The notes below the pieces were generated by a model. The model saw only the letters and a list, made by a program, of their open reading frames with translations. It had not been told where the DNA came from and did not search any database. A DNA stretch of 64,000 nucleotides from LMUY01 sp965276785 (GTDB lineage: Bacteria > Pseudomonadota > Alphaproteobacteria > Acetobacterales > Acetobacteraceae): NCBI GenBank assembly GCA_965276785.1, contig OZ255629.1, positions 1,364,001-1,428,000 of the forward strand, given 5' to 3'. The translations under genes and the position numbers were made by a program. Shown in pieces: positions 1 through 9,017 of this stretch (position 1 is its first letter; every line of letters begins with the position of its first letter).

Positions 1-1452
1 GTCGGCTTCCGGCTCGGCGGTTTCGCGCCCGAAGGCCGCGGCCAAAGCGCGCTCCGGCAGCAGCGCGGGCGCTTGGTCCAGGCCGCCGAGCCCGGCCACG
101 TCGTTGCGCCAAGGCGGCACGGCAACCGTGACCTGTCCCGCGTCCTGGGCCTGCACGGTGAAGCCGAGCCGCTCGATCGAGGCAACCGCCTCCTGCGGCG
201 CCACTGCCAGGCCGCCGAGGCTTTGCAGCCGCTCGAAGCGCAGGGTGGCGGAGCGCTGCCAGGCCGGTTCATGGCCGGCTTGCGCCACCAGGCTCGGCTC
301 GCCGCCGCAGAACTGCATCACCATGGCTGTGGCGGCGTCGAGTGCCGCCGGCAGCAGGGAGGGGTCGATGCCGCGCTCGAACCGGCTGCGCGCGTCGGAG
401 GCAATGCCGTGGCGGCGGCCGGTGAGTGCGACGGCCACCGGGTCGAACAGGGCGCATTCGATGAACACGTCGGTGGTGTCCGCCTGGCTACCGGTGGCCT
501 CGCCGCCGATCACCCCGGCGAGGGATTGCACGCCGTTGGCGTCGGCGATAACGCAATCCTCCGGCGTCGCGGTGTAGTCGCGGCCGTTCAAGGCTCGGAA
601 CGTCTCCCCGGCGCCGGGCCGGAAGCTCAGCACGCCACCGGCCACGCGCCCGGCGTCGAACACGTGCAGCGGGCGGCCGAGATCGATGGTGAAGAAGTTG
701 GTGATGTCCACCAGCGCGCTGATCGGCCGCAGCCCGATGGCGCGCAGCCGGCGCCGCAGCCAATCCGGGCTTGGCCCGTTGCGCACACCGCGCACGGTGC
801 GGCCGAGCACCCACTGGCAGGCGGGCGTCTCGATGCGCCACTGGACCGGCGAGGCAAACCGCCCCTCGATCGCTGGTGCGGACCACGGGCGCAACGTGCC
901 GACGCCAGCCGCAGCCAAGTCTCGCGCGATGCCGCGCACGGCCAGCGCGTCGCCGCGGTTGGGGGTGACCGCGATGTCGATCACCGGGTCATCCAGGCCG
1001 AGGTAATCGGCATAGGATTGGCCTATGGGTGCGTCGGCAGGCAGGTCGGCGATGCCGTCGTGGTCCTCACCCAGCGCCATTTCGCGGTTCGACAGCAGCA
1101 TGCCGGCCGAGCGGACGCCGCGGATGTCGCCGACCTTCAGCACGGTACCGAGCCCCGGAATATGGCTGCCAGGCGGAGCGAACACCGCCCGCATGCCGGC
1201 GCGCGCATTGGGGGCGCCGCACACCACGGTCGCGGTCTGCCCGCCGATGTCAACGGTGCAAACCCGCAGCCGGTCGGCGTTCGGATGCTGTGCTGCTGCG
1301 GTCACGTCAGCAATCACGAACGGCCTAAGCGCGGCGCCCGGGTCTTCCACGCCTTCCAGCTCGAGACCGATGCGGGTCAGCGTGTCGGTAATGGTGTCGA
1401 GCGAGGCCGCGGTCTCGAGATGGTCGCGCAGCCAGGAGAGCGTGAACTTCAC
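1..1452 (-). CDS. pheT: Phenylalanine--tRNA ligase beta subunit (partial, 3' end outside window)
   Basis: Cytoplasmic class II aminoacyl-tRNA synthetase beta chain, which pairs with PheS as alpha2beta2 to charge tRNA-Phe. About 484 N-terminal codons of a protein that is usually near 800 residues are visible, and the frame stays open to the window edge. The start is a GTG at 1452 that overlaps the pheS stop (GTGA). The N-terminus reads MKFTLSWLRDHL, typical of the family. It is followed by a tRNA-binding (EMAP-like) domain at about residues 40-150 with NADRL and GAPN motifs, and then B3/B4 editing-domain sequence. pheS lies directly upstream and the two are certainly co-transcribed. Confidence 0.96.
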   Translation of the reverse strand, partial: MKFTLSWLRDHLETAASLDTITDTLTRIGLELEGVEDPGAALRPFVIADVTAAAQHPNADRLRVCTVDIGGQTATVVCGAPNARAGMRAVFAPPGSHIPGLGTVLKVGDIRGVRSAGMLLSNREMALGEDHDGIADLPADAPIGQSYADYLGLDDPVIDIAVTPNRGDALAVRGIARDLAAAGVGTLRPWSAPAIEGRFASPVQWRIETPACQWVLGRTVRGVRNGPSPDWLRRRLRAIGLRPISALVDITNFFTIDLGRPLHVFDAGRVAGGVLSFRPGAGETFRALNGRDYTATPEDCVIADANGVQSLAGVIGGEATGSQADTTDVFIECALFDPVAVALTGRRHGIASDARSRFERGIDPSLLPAALDAATAMVMQFCGGEPSLVAQAGHEPAWQRSATLRFERLQSLGGLAVAPQEAVASIERLGFTVQAQDAGQVTVAVPPWRNDVAGLGGLDQAPALLPERALAAAFGRETAEPEAD

Positions 1453-2519
1453 GTCGCCAGGCCTTCGTGCAGCGCCACCGGAGCCAGCGGGTTAAAGCCG
1501 TAGTGGCGCAACCAGCGCAGGTCGCTCTCGTAGAACGGACGCAGGTCGGATATGCCGTATTTCAACATTGCGACGCGCTCCACCCCCATGCCGAAGGCGA
1601 AGCCTTGCCATTCGCGCGGGTCGATGCCGCAATTGGCCAGCACGCGCGGATGCACCATACCGCTGCCAAGGATCTCGAGCCAGTCGCCGCCCCCGCCCAA
1701 CTCGCCGGTGCGGCGGTTCCAGCCGATATCGACTTCCATGGAGGGCTCGGTGAAGGGGAAGTAGGAGGCGCGAAACCGCACGGGCAGCGAGGCGATGCCG
1801 AAGAAAGCGCGCAGGAAGTCGATCAGGCAGCCTTTCAGGTGGCCTAGCGTCAAGTTGCGATCAATCGCTAATCCCTCGCACTGGTGGAACATCGGCGAGT
1901 GCGTGGCGTCGTGGTCGGCGCGGTAGGTGCGGCCGGGTGCGATCACGCGCAACGGCGGTTCGGCCGCCAGCATGGAGATGATCTGCACGTTCGAAGTATG
2001 GGTGCGCAGCACCAAGGGATGGCCGTTGCGTGTGCCGGGGAGATAGAACGTGTCCATCTCGGTGCGCGCCGGGTGATGCGCTGGGACGTTGAGCGCGGCG
2101 AAGTTGTGCCAGGCGGTCTCGATGTCCGGACCTTCGCCGACGGAGAACCCCATGGCGCCGAACAGGGCGGCCATCTCCTCCATCGTGCGGCTGATCGGGT
2201 GAATCAGGCCGGGCGGCTCGGGCGGGGGCGGGAGGGTGACGTCGACGCGTTCTGCCGCTAGCCGCGCGTCCAGCGCCGCAGCGTCCAGAGCGATGCGTCG
2301 AGCCTCGATGGCGGCGGTGAGGGCGGCCCGCAACCGGTTCAGTGCCGCACCGCGGTCGCGGCGTTCGTCCGGCGAAGCGCGGCCGAGTTCCTTCAGCAGC
2401 GCGGTGAGCCGGCCGGACTTGCCCAGCACGCCGACGCGCACGGCGTCCAGCGCGCGCAGGTCGGCCGCGGCGGCAAGGGCGGCCTCGGTTTCGGATTGGA
2501 GCGTTTCCAGGTCGGTCAT
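1449..2519 (-). CDS. pheS: Phenylalanine--tRNA ligase alpha subunit
   Basis: Catalytic alpha chain of PheRS (356 aa, normal length). It has an N-terminal coiled-coil arm (about residues 1-90, MTDLETLQSE...), then the class II catalytic core with HPARTEMDTFY and the C-terminal motif 3 region GMGVERVAMLKYG. The ATG at 2519 begins the conserved arm. The stop overlaps the pheT start by 4 bp, which implies translational coupling of the two subunits. Upstream, a 30-bp inverted repeat separates it from the rplT-side genes. Confidence 0.97.
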   Translation of the reverse strand: MTDLETLQSETEAALAAAADLRALDAVRVGVLGKSGRLTALLKELGRASPDERRDRGAALNRLRAALTAAIEARRIALDAAALDARLAAERVDVTLPPPPEPPGLIHPISRTMEEMAALFGAMGFSVGEGPDIETAWHNFAALNVPAHHPARTEMDTFYLPGTRNGHPLVLRTHTSNVQIISMLAAEPPLRVIAPGRTYRADHDATHSPMFHQCEGLAIDRNLTLGHLKGCLIDFLRAFFGIASLPVRFRASYFPFTEPSMEVDIGWNRRTGELGGGGDWLEILGSGMVHPRVLANCGIDPREWQGFAFGMGVERVAMLKYGISDLRPFYESDLRWLRHYGFNPLAPVALHEGLAT

Positions 2520-2543
2520 GATGCGCAGTTTTCGTTCCGAAAG

Positions 2544-2625
2544 GTAGGGCGGAAGAGCGCAGCGTCATCCGCCCGCGCCGGACCGCAGCACCGGTGGCGG
2601 ATGACGCTGCGCTTCTCCGCCCTAC
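2544..2625. repeat. Near-perfect inverted repeat (palindromic element) between pheS and the exported-protein gene
   Basis: The left arm at 2544-2573 and the right arm at 2596-2625 are reverse complements over 30 nt with only two mismatches, separated by a 22-nt loop. The outer ends read gtagggcgga and tccgccctac. This is far longer than a normal terminator and has no T-tract, so it looks like a dispersed intergenic palindrome (REP/BIME-like). It could form a stable hairpin in the mRNA upstream of pheS. Confidence 0.75.
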
Positions 2626-2643
2626 GAAAATAGGCATACCCGC

Positions 2644-3051
2644 TCACTCGCGTGGCCCGAACGCGGGATAACTGGCCATCTTGGCCACATACGCCTGGGC
2701 AAGATCGGAGGTTTGCGCGGCGGCGGTGCCGTCCCTGCGCGGGTAGAAGAACGCCTGCATCCGCTCTGGCGCAGTGATGTCGGTCACCAGCATCGTCACC
2801 CCATCGTCGCGCTGGAACCAGGCGAGGAACACGTCGCGACCGTCCAGTTGCGGGCCGCCGGGGCGGCCGATCACGTTGAAGCCGTAGCGGTTGGTATAAT
2901 CCGCCAGGTCGTGCAGGAAGCCGGCATCGTCAGCGGCGGATACGCGCAACGTCACTGCCGCAAGCGGCGGCCCAACATCGATCGGCTGGGCTCGGGCGGC
3001 AGCGGCAAGGCCGGCGGCTATCGCCAGCCCGAAGAGGCCGCGGCGCCGCAC
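2644..3051 (-). CDS. Small exported protein of unknown function
   Basis: 135 aa from a GTG start at 3051 that overlaps the end of rplT. The N-terminus MRRRGLFGLAIAAGLAAAARAQ is a signal peptide (positive charge, hydrophobic core, ARAQ cleavage site), so the product is probably periplasmic. The mature part has no motif I recognise. It contains an FNVIGRPGG stretch and an FLAWFQRDDGVTMLV segment. The gene sits between rplT and pheS in the same orientation, so it probably rides on the ribosomal-protein/PheRS transcript. The start is inferred from the signal peptide and the overlap. Confidence 0.7.
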   Translation of the reverse strand: MRRRGLFGLAIAAGLAAAARAQPIDVGPPLAAVTLRVSAADDAGFLHDLADYTNRYGFNVIGRPGGPQLDGRDVFLAWFQRDDGVTMLVTDITAPERMQAFFYPRRDGTAAAQTSDLAQAYVAKMASYPAFGPRE

Positions 3052-3056
3052 CCGCG

Positions 3057-3413
3057 CTAGGCGAGTGCCGCCTGCACCTTCTCCACCACGGCCGTGAACG
3101 CCGCCGGGTCGTCGAAGGCGAGCGCGGACAGCACTTTGCGGTCCATCTCGATACCTGCCTTGTTCAGCCCGGCGATGAATCGGCTGTAGGTCAGCCCGTG
3201 TTCGCGCACTGCCGCGTTGATGCGCTGGATCCAGAGCGCGCGGAACTCGCGCTTCTTCACCCGGCGGTCGCGGTAGGCGTATTGCAGCGACTTCTCCAGC
3301 CGCTCGAGCGCGATGCGATAGTTGGTCGAGCTGCGGCCGACGAAGCCCTTGCTCTGTGCCAGGACCTTCTTGTGCCGGGCGTGGGTGGTGACGCCCCGTT
3401 TGACGCGTGCCAT
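3057..3413 (-). CDS. rplT: 50S ribosomal protein L20
   Basis: 118 aa, the usual length for L20, which binds 23S rRNA early in 50S assembly. The N-terminus MARVKRGVTTHARHKKVL and internal motifs FVGRSSTNYRIA and FRALWIQRINAA are diagnostic. It follows rpmI by 12 bp in the standard rpmI-rplT arrangement. infC, often the first gene of this operon, is not upstream here. Confidence 0.98.
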   Translation of the reverse strand: MARVKRGVTTHARHKKVLAQSKGFVGRSSTNYRIALERLEKSLQYAYRDRRVKKREFRALWIQRINAAVREHGLTYSRFIAGLNKAGIEMDRKVLSALAFDDPAAFTAVVEKVQAALA

Positions 3414-3425
3414 TGCCGCTGCTCC

Positions 3426-3629
3426 TTACACGAGGCCGTAGGGCGCCCATTGCTTGACGGTGAGCCCGTCCGCATGGGTCAGGGTCTGGCTGCCGCGATT
3501 GCTGCGCTTGGCCTTCTGGCTGCGAGCCATCAGGTTGTGCCGCTTCTTGCCGGGTCCGGCGAGCACCTTGCCGGTCGCGGTGATCTTGAACCGCTTCTTG
3601 ACCGACGACTTGGTCTTCATCTTGGGCAT
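3426..3629 (-). CDS. rpmI: 50S ribosomal protein L35
   Basis: 67 aa, basic, starting MPKMKTKSSVKKRFKITATG, the conserved L35 N-terminus, with the family's KKRHNL segment. The ATG at 3629 was chosen over an in-frame upstream ATG at 3761 because it gives the exact family N-terminus. First gene of the minus-strand rpmI-rplT-(exported protein)-pheS-pheT run. The 160-bp gap to dapF must hold promoters for both directions. Confidence 0.97.
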   Translation of the reverse strand: MPKMKTKSSVKKRFKITATGKVLAGPGKKRHNLMARSQKAKRSNRGSQTLTHADGLTVKQWAPYGLV

Positions 3630-3789
3630 TTGTGTCTCCCTCATCGCTGGTCCTGCGCGCAAATGGCAGGCGTCGCGGCCGGGCATGCCCATCCAGGCCC
3701 GGCGCGCAGACAGTCCGGGCGTTACCACCCAGGCGCCGGCGTATAAGCGTGGGTGACGCATAGATCAAGGGCGGGCTATAAGCCGCGCC

Positions 3790-4596
3790 ATGCGCGTCCC
3801 TTTCCGCAAGATGCATGGCGCCGGCAACGATTTCGTGGTGCTGGACGAGCGCGCCGCGCCGCTCGGCCTGAGCCCCCGGCGTATTGCCGCCCTGGCGGAC
3901 CGCCGCACCGGCATCGGCTGCGACCAACTCGTCAGCATCGGCTCGGGTGAGGGAGCGGATGCGTCACTGCGCTTCTTCAACCCGGATGGCGCTGAGGCCG
4001 GCGCCTGCGGCAACGGAACGCGTTGTGCGGCATCCTGGCTGATGGACGGCACAAGCGCGTTGTCGTTGCGGACGGCGGCTGGGTTGCTGGCGGCGTGGCG
4101 GCTGCCAGACGGCCGAGTTTGCGTCGACATGGGCCCGGTGCGGCTCGGCTGGCACGACATCCCGCTTGCCGAACCGGCCGACACGCTGCGGCTGCCTCTG
4201 CCCGGCGAGCCGGCGGCTGCGTCCATGGGCAACCCGCACATCACCTTCTTCACCGACGATGTGGACGAAGTGGCCGAGCGTGGCCCGGCTCTGGAGCGTG
4301 CCGCGATGTTCCCCCAAGGCGTCAATGCCGGGTTTGCCCGAGTGCTGGCGACGGACCGGCTCCGGCTGCGGGTATGGGAACGGGGGGCGGGGCTCACGCG
4401 GGCCTGCGGGTCGGGCGCCTGTGCCGCCGTGGTGAACGCGCATCGCCGCGGGCTGCTTGGGCGGCGGGGGCGCGTGGAGCTGGATGGCGGCGTGCTCGAC
4501 ATCACCTGGCGGGAGGACAATCACGTCCTAATGACGGGTCCGGTCGCCACGGCCTATGAGGGCGTCTTCGAACTTGATGACTATCATCCTGACTGA
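3790..4596 (+). CDS. dapF: Diaminopimelate epimerase
   Basis: Converts LL- to meso-diaminopimelate for lysine and peptidoglycan synthesis in the cytoplasm. 268 aa, normal length. The N-terminal MRVPFRKMHGAGNDFVV is the family signature. Both catalytic cysteines are present: Cys73 in ACGNGTRC and Cys206 in ACGSGAC. The GIGCDQ and NPHITFF motifs are also intact. First gene of a plus-strand run with an exported protein, mtaB, ftsY and a hydrolase. Confidence 0.97.
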   Translation: MRVPFRKMHGAGNDFVVLDERAAPLGLSPRRIAALADRRTGIGCDQLVSIGSGEGADASLRFFNPDGAEAGACGNGTRCAASWLMDGTSALSLRTAAGLLAAWRLPDGRVCVDMGPVRLGWHDIPLAEPADTLRLPLPGEPAAASMGNPHITFFTDDVDEVAERGPALERAAMFPQGVNAGFARVLATDRLRLRVWERGAGLTRACGSGACAAVVNAHRRGLLGRRGRVELDGGVLDITWREDNHVLMTGPVATAYEGVFELDDYHPD

Positions 4597-4621
4597 ACAC
4601 CGCTTGAGGAACCCGCTGCCG

Positions 4622-5377
4622 ATGGCCACCCGCCTGCTTGCCGCCCTTCTGCTCATGGCCGTGCCCGCCGCCGCGCAAACCGTGCCGGCTCCGGCAGCAC
4701 GCGCGACGTCCGCTCCGGCGGCAATTCCGGCTACGGCAACGCCGGCGCCCATGCCGGACCCTCTGGTCTCGCCCGACCTGCAGCGCGCAAAGCGGGCTCC
4801 CACGCTGCCGGAGATCGTGCAACAATCGGCTTGGCAGGACCCGGTGATGAACGCCGCCCGCGAGCAGTACAAGCAATTGCCCGGCAGTTGTGCGGCCGCC
4901 AAGTTCAAGCCCAACGGCCAACTCGTGCTCTATGCGCCTACTCAGTTTGCCCCGGATGGCGCGCTGGCTTCGGGCATGTGGTCGCAAAGCGTGGACGTGT
5001 CGGGCTGCAACCCGTTGCCGGACCGCCTGAACGTGCTGACCGTGGTGCAGCCCGGCAGCCCGCCGGCCCGCATTCCCACCATGCCTGGCGACTCGCATGC
5101 CGACCCGCAGACGCAGAAAAATGCGTTGCAATACGCCCAGGCGATCGCGGTACGGGCGGCACCGCCGGGCTGCACCCGGCAGACCTTCATCGACGCACAA
5201 TTCGACGACTACACCGGCCTGCCCAACCCCGAGATCACCGACGGCCGGGCAAACCGCGCCTGGCGGGAGAACTGGTATCTGTCCGCCTGCGGCGCCACCT
5301 ACGTCATCGAGATGACGTTCAATCCTAATGCGCGCGGCATCGAGCTGAGCGCCACGAACCCGATCAAGCGGCCCTGA
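4622..5377 (+). CDS. Exported protein of unknown function
   Basis: 251 aa from the ATG at 4622, chosen because it begins a clean signal peptide (MATRLLAALLLMAVPAAAQ). An in-frame ATG at 4577 would put a charged stretch before it. A Pro/Ala-rich linker (about residues 20-50) precedes the mature domain, which has four cysteines that could form two disulfides and a conserved-looking WRENWYLSACGATYVI segment near the end. I do not recognise the family. The stop overlaps the mtaB start (TGATGG), so it is co-translated with mtaB. Probably periplasmic. Confidence 0.75.
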   Translation: MATRLLAALLLMAVPAAAQTVPAPAARATSAPAAIPATATPAPMPDPLVSPDLQRAKRAPTLPEIVQQSAWQDPVMNAAREQYKQLPGSCAAAKFKPNGQLVLYAPTQFAPDGALASGMWSQSVDVSGCNPLPDRLNVLTVVQPGSPPARIPTMPGDSHADPQTQKNALQYAQAIAVRAAPPGCTRQTFIDAQFDDYTGLPNPEITDGRANRAWRENWYLSACGATYVIEMTFNPNARGIELSATNPIKRP

Positions 5378-6579
5378 TGGCAGACGCCACCATCGTCACC
5401 TTCGGCTGCCGGCTGAATATCGTCGAAAGCGAGGCAATCCGCGGGCTCGTCGCGAGCGAGCGCGAGACGGTGGTGGTCAATACCTGCGCCGTCACGGCGG
5501 AAGCGGAACGGCAGGCGGCCCAAGCAATCCGCCGATTGCAGCGCGAGCGGCCGGACGCGGCGATCGTGGCCACTGGCTGCGCGGTGCAGATCGACCCGGC
5601 GCGGTGGGTGGCGATGCCCGGCGTCAGCCGCGTGCTGGGCAATGCCGACAAGCTCCGCGCTGCATCTTGGCTGCCCGGTGCGGGCAGCCGGGTTAGCCCG
5701 GTGAGCGAGATCGGCCCGGACGCGGCGGTGGCTGGATTCGCCGGGCATACCAGAGGCTTTGTGCAAGTGCAGGCCGGCTGCGACCACCATTGTACCTTCT
5801 GCAGCATCCCACATGGCCGCGGCCGCAGCCGCAGCGTGCCGCCGGCAGAGATCGTGCGGCAGGTCGGCCGGCTGGCTGACAGGGGTGTCAGCGAGGTGGT
5901 GCTGACGGGGGTGGACATCGCCAGCTATGCCGGCGGCATCGGCGCTCTTGCCGCCAGCCTGCTGCGTGCCGTGCCGGATTTGCCCCGGCTCCGCCTGTCC
6001 TCGCTCGACCCGGCGGCAATCGATTCTGCACTCTGGGACGTGCTTGCGAGCGAGCCGCGCTTCATGCCGCATTTGCACCTTTCGCTCCAGTCGGGGTCGG
6101 AGCTCCTCCTCAAGCGCATGCGGCGGCGGCATTCCTGCGCTCAGGCGTTCGGCATCGTCGAGCGGGCGCGTGCATTGCGGCCGGATATTGCGATCGGGGC
6201 GGACCTGATCGCCGGGTTCCCGACCGAGACCGAGGCGCTGTTCACCGAGACGCTGGGCTTCATCCAGGAGGCCCGCATCCCCTACCTGCACGTGTTCGCC
6301 TATAGCGAGCGGCCCGGCACTCCGGCCGCACGGATGCCGGCAGTGCCGGTGCCGCTCCGGCGAGAGCGTGCGGCTCGGCTGCGTGCGGCTGGGGCGGCCG
6401 AGGCGTTGGCTTTCCACCGTGCTCAAATCGGCAAGACGCTCCATGTGCTGATCGAGCGGGGCGGCCGGGGGCATAGCGAGCATTTCACCCCGGTCCATGT
6501 GGCGGCCGAGCCAGGCAGCCTATTGCGCGCCCGCGTGCTGGCGGCGGACGCGCAAGGCCTAGTGGCAGAGGCCGCCTAA
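5377..6579 (+). CDS. mtaB: tRNA (N6-threonylcarbamoyladenosine(37)-C2)-methylthiotransferase
   Basis: Radical-SAM enzyme that turns t6A37 into ms2t6A37 in tRNAs reading ANN codons. 400 aa. The N-terminal UPF0004 domain supplies Cys11, Cys37 and Cys68 for one 4Fe-4S cluster. The radical-SAM motif CDHHCTFC (Cys135, Cys139, Cys142) binds the other. GVDIASY and the LHLSLQSGS segment fit the MtaB branch better than MiaB. It overlaps both neighbours (TGATGG and TAATGG type junctions). Confidence 0.93.
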   Translation: MADATIVTFGCRLNIVESEAIRGLVASERETVVVNTCAVTAEAERQAAQAIRRLQRERPDAAIVATGCAVQIDPARWVAMPGVSRVLGNADKLRAASWLPGAGSRVSPVSEIGPDAAVAGFAGHTRGFVQVQAGCDHHCTFCSIPHGRGRSRSVPPAEIVRQVGRLADRGVSEVVLTGVDIASYAGGIGALAASLLRAVPDLPRLRLSSLDPAAIDSALWDVLASEPRFMPHLHLSLQSGSELLLKRMRRRHSCAQAFGIVERARALRPDIAIGADLIAGFPTETEALFTETLGFIQEARIPYLHVFAYSERPGTPAARMPAVPVPLRRERAARLRAAGAAEALAFHRAQIGKTLHVLIERGGRGHSEHFTPVHVAAEPGSLLRARVLAADAQGLVAEAA

Positions 6580-7508
6580 TGGCGCTCGGCGGCTTCTTTT
6601 CAAAGCTGAAGGCTGGGCTGAGCCGCTCCACCGAGAAGCTTGCTGGCGGGCTGACGGCCGGGTTCGCCCGGCGGGTGCTGGACGACGACGCGCTGGCTGA
6701 GCTGGAGGAGCTACTGCTCGGTGCCGATCTCGGTCCGGTGGCTGCGGCCGACATCGTGGAGGAGTTCCGCCGCAGCCGCTTCGGCCGCAGCGTGACGGAT
6801 GCCGAGATCAAGGAAGCTTTGGCCGAGCAGATTGCCGCCATCCTCGCGCCCGTTGCGCAAGCCCTGGTGCTCGACCCGGCGCGTCGGCCGCATGTGGTGT
6901 TGGTGGTGGGCGTGAACGGCACTGGCAAGACCACCACCATCGGCAAGCTGGCGTTGCAATACCGCGAGCAGGGGCTGCGTTGCGTGCTGGTGGCCGGGGA
7001 CACGTTTCGCGCGGCGGCTGTGGAGCAACTGCAGATTTGGGGCGAGCGCACCGGCGCCCCGGTGATCGCCGGGGCGCCGGAGGCGGACGCGGCCGGCTTG
7101 GCGTTCGACGCACTGACCCAGGCGCAAGCGGACGGCGCGGATGTGTTGCTGATCGATACCGCGGGGCGCCTGCACAACAAGTCGGCGTTGATGGACGAGC
7201 TTTCCAAGATCATCCGCGTGATGCGCAAGCGCGACGCCTCCGCGCCGCATTCGGTGCTGCTGGTGCTGGACGCGACCACCGGACACAACGCGCTGGAGCA
7301 GGTGCGCGTGTTCAAGGAGATGGTGGACGTGACCGGCCTGGTAGTGACCAAGCTGGATGGGAGCGCCCGCGGCGGAATCGTGGTCGCCCTGGCGGAGGAT
7401 TATGGCATTCCAGTCCATGCGGTCGGGGTCGGCGAGCAGGCGGGCGACTTACGGCCGTTTGCCGCGATGGATTTCGCCCGCGGCTTGGTGGGCGCTGAGC
7501 CACGGTGA
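6579..7508 (+). CDS. ftsY: Signal recognition particle receptor FtsY
   Basis: SRP-receptor GTPase that docks ribosome-nascent chain complexes at the inner membrane. 309 aa, a short form lacking the long acidic A domain of E. coli FtsY, as is common in alphaproteobacteria. The N domain covers residues 1-100. The G domain has the P-loop GVNGTGKTTT at 111-120 (the family more often has GVNGVGKTTT), DTFRAAAVEQL, DTAGRLHN and TKLDGSARGG. It starts on the mtaB stop (TAATGG). Confidence 0.96.
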   Translation: MALGGFFSKLKAGLSRSTEKLAGGLTAGFARRVLDDDALAELEELLLGADLGPVAAADIVEEFRRSRFGRSVTDAEIKEALAEQIAAILAPVAQALVLDPARRPHVVLVVGVNGTGKTTTIGKLALQYREQGLRCVLVAGDTFRAAAVEQLQIWGERTGAPVIAGAPEADAAGLAFDALTQAQADGADVLLIDTAGRLHNKSALMDELSKIIRVMRKRDASAPHSVLLVLDATTGHNALEQVRVFKEMVDVTGLVVTKLDGSARGGIVVALAEDYGIPVHAVGVGEQAGDLRPFAAMDFARGLVGAEPR

Positions 7509-8353
7509 GCCTGCGCTTCGTGGAGGCGAACGGTTTGCGCTTCGAGGTGGAGGAGACCGGGCAGGGCGACCATCTGGCGCTCTGCCTGCACGGGTTTCCG
7601 GAACATCTAATGTCTTGGCGCAACCAGGTTCCGGTGCTGGCAGAGTTGGGTTACCGGGTTTGGGCGGTGAACCAGCGAGGCTACGGCCGCAGTTCCCGGC
7701 CGCAGGGCGTCGCGGCCTATGCGCTGCGCCATCTGCTCGCCGATGTGGCCGGCCTGATCCACGCATCCGGGGCGCGGCAGGTGACGCTGATTGGGCATGA
7801 TTGGGGGGCGATGGTGGCGTGGTGCTTCGCCGCCGGGCAACTGCGCCCGTTGCAGCGGCTGGTGATACTGAACGTGCCGCACCCGCTCTGCTTCCGCGCC
7901 GCGCTGAAACAATGGCGGCAGCGCCGCAAGTCTTGGTATATCGGATTTTTCCAACTCCCGGCTTTGCCCGAGCGGTTGCTGGCGGCGGGAGGAGGCCAAG
8001 CTGTGCGCCGCATGTTTCGTGGCTTGCCCGTCCCGTCCGACGTGATTGACGTGTATGCCCGCCAGATTGCCGAACCGGGTGCGGCGACCGCCATGCTGAA
8101 TTGGTACCGCGCCATGCGACTAGGTCGCCTGCCCGAGCTTGACCGCCTGATCGAGGTGCCGACCTTGGTGATTTGGGGCGAGCAGGACGTGGCGCTGGAT
8201 GTGATCTGCCTGGACGGGACCGAACGCTATGTGCGGGATCTGCGTATCGAGCGGCTGCCCGGCGTCAGCCACTGGGTGCAACAAGACGCACCGGCCCGGG
8301 TGAATGCGCTGCTGCGGGCGTTCTTGCCCGCGCAAACCGGCGTCGCAGTGTGA
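7505..8353 (+). CDS. Alpha/beta hydrolase, epoxide hydrolase/haloacid dehalogenase-like
   Basis: 282 aa from a GTG start overlapping the ftsY stop (GTGA). It has an alpha/beta-hydrolase fold with the oxyanion motif HGFPE (residues 29-33), nucleophile Asp99 in IGHDWGA and catalytic His256 in GVSHWVQQ. An aspartate nucleophile in GHDWG is typical of epoxide hydrolases and fluoroacetate-type dehalogenases, which form an alkyl-enzyme ester. A cap domain lies between residues about 130 and 210. The substrate cannot be read from sequence. Confidence 0.85.
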   Translation: MSLRFVEANGLRFEVEETGQGDHLALCLHGFPEHLMSWRNQVPVLAELGYRVWAVNQRGYGRSSRPQGVAAYALRHLLADVAGLIHASGARQVTLIGHDWGAMVAWCFAAGQLRPLQRLVILNVPHPLCFRAALKQWRQRRKSWYIGFFQLPALPERLLAAGGGQAVRRMFRGLPVPSDVIDVYARQIAEPGAATAMLNWYRAMRLGRLPELDRLIEVPTLVIWGEQDVALDVICLDGTERYVRDLRIERLPGVSHWVQQDAPARVNALLRAFLPAQTGVAV

Positions 8354-8375
8354 TCGCCCGGCGGCGGCGGCGGCG

Positions 8376-9017
8376 CTAGTCCGTTGTCCGATCCGTCACG
8401 CGGAGCCGGCGCATCAGCCAGAGGCCAAGCATCGTGGCGAGCCCGAATAGCGCCGCCGCCAGTGCCACTTGCTCGCCCCGGCCCACCCGCGTGCCGCCGC
8501 CGAGCAGCGCGAACACCGCGGTTTGCGGCACATAGCCCAGAGCGGAGGCGGCCAGGAACGGCGCCGCCGCGACCGCCGATACGCCAGCCAGCAGGTTCAG
8601 CACCAAGTTGTTGCCCATCGGCAGCAACCGAAGCGTGAGCGTGAGCGTGAAGGGATGGCGGCGCAACCGTGCGTCCAGCCGCGCCAACCGGCCGCGCACT
8701 CGCCGGGCCGCCCATTCGCGCATCACCAGCCGCGCCCACAGGAAATCCGCCGCACAGCCCAGCAGTTGCGCTGCCAGCGCCAGCGCCATGCCTGCCGCCG
8801 TGCCGAAGCCGAGCCCGGCGGCATAGGCCACCACTTGGCGGGGCACGCCAATGGCACAGGCGACCGCCCCCGCCAGCACGAACGCCGCCGGGCCTGCCGC
8901 CGCAGGCGCGTCCAAAGCGGCGCGGCCCCAGCCGTTGCGCAGCGCCAGCCCGGCCAGCAGCAGCCCGCCCGCCAACAGCGCCGGCCGCCACACCGCTGCT
9001 TGCGCGATGGCCGTCAC
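8376..9017 (-). CDS. TVP38/TMEM64 (DedA-superfamily) membrane protein
   Basis: 213 aa from a GTG at 9017 that overlaps the stop of the glycosyltransferase gene (GTGA). At least five hydrophobic segments surround the SNARE-associated/VTT-type core: GVPRQVVAYAAGLGFG, FTLTLTLRLLP and NLLAGVSAV match TVP38-like motifs (PG-like turn plus an Arg-containing helix). Members are inner-membrane proteins linked to lipid or proton-dependent transport. Coupling to a dolichyl-phosphate-mannose-synthase-like transferase suggests a polyprenyl-lipid or envelope glycan role (inference). Confidence 0.8.
   Translation of the reverse strand: MTAIAQAAVWRPALLAGGLLLAGLALRNGWGRAALDAPAAAGPAAFVLAGAVACAIGVPRQVVAYAAGLGFGTAAGMALALAAQLLGCAADFLWARLVMREWAARRVRGRLARLDARLRRHPFTLTLTLRLLPMGNNLVLNLLAGVSAVAAAPFLAASALGYVPQTAVFALLGGGTRVGRGEQVALAAALFGLATMLGLWLMRRLRVTDRTTD

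Noticed and set aside
73..1503. Long plus-strand ORF of 476 codons
   Set aside because: Antisense shadow of pheT; composition typical of GC-rich opposite-frame ORFs and no motifs, while pheT motifs are unmistakable.
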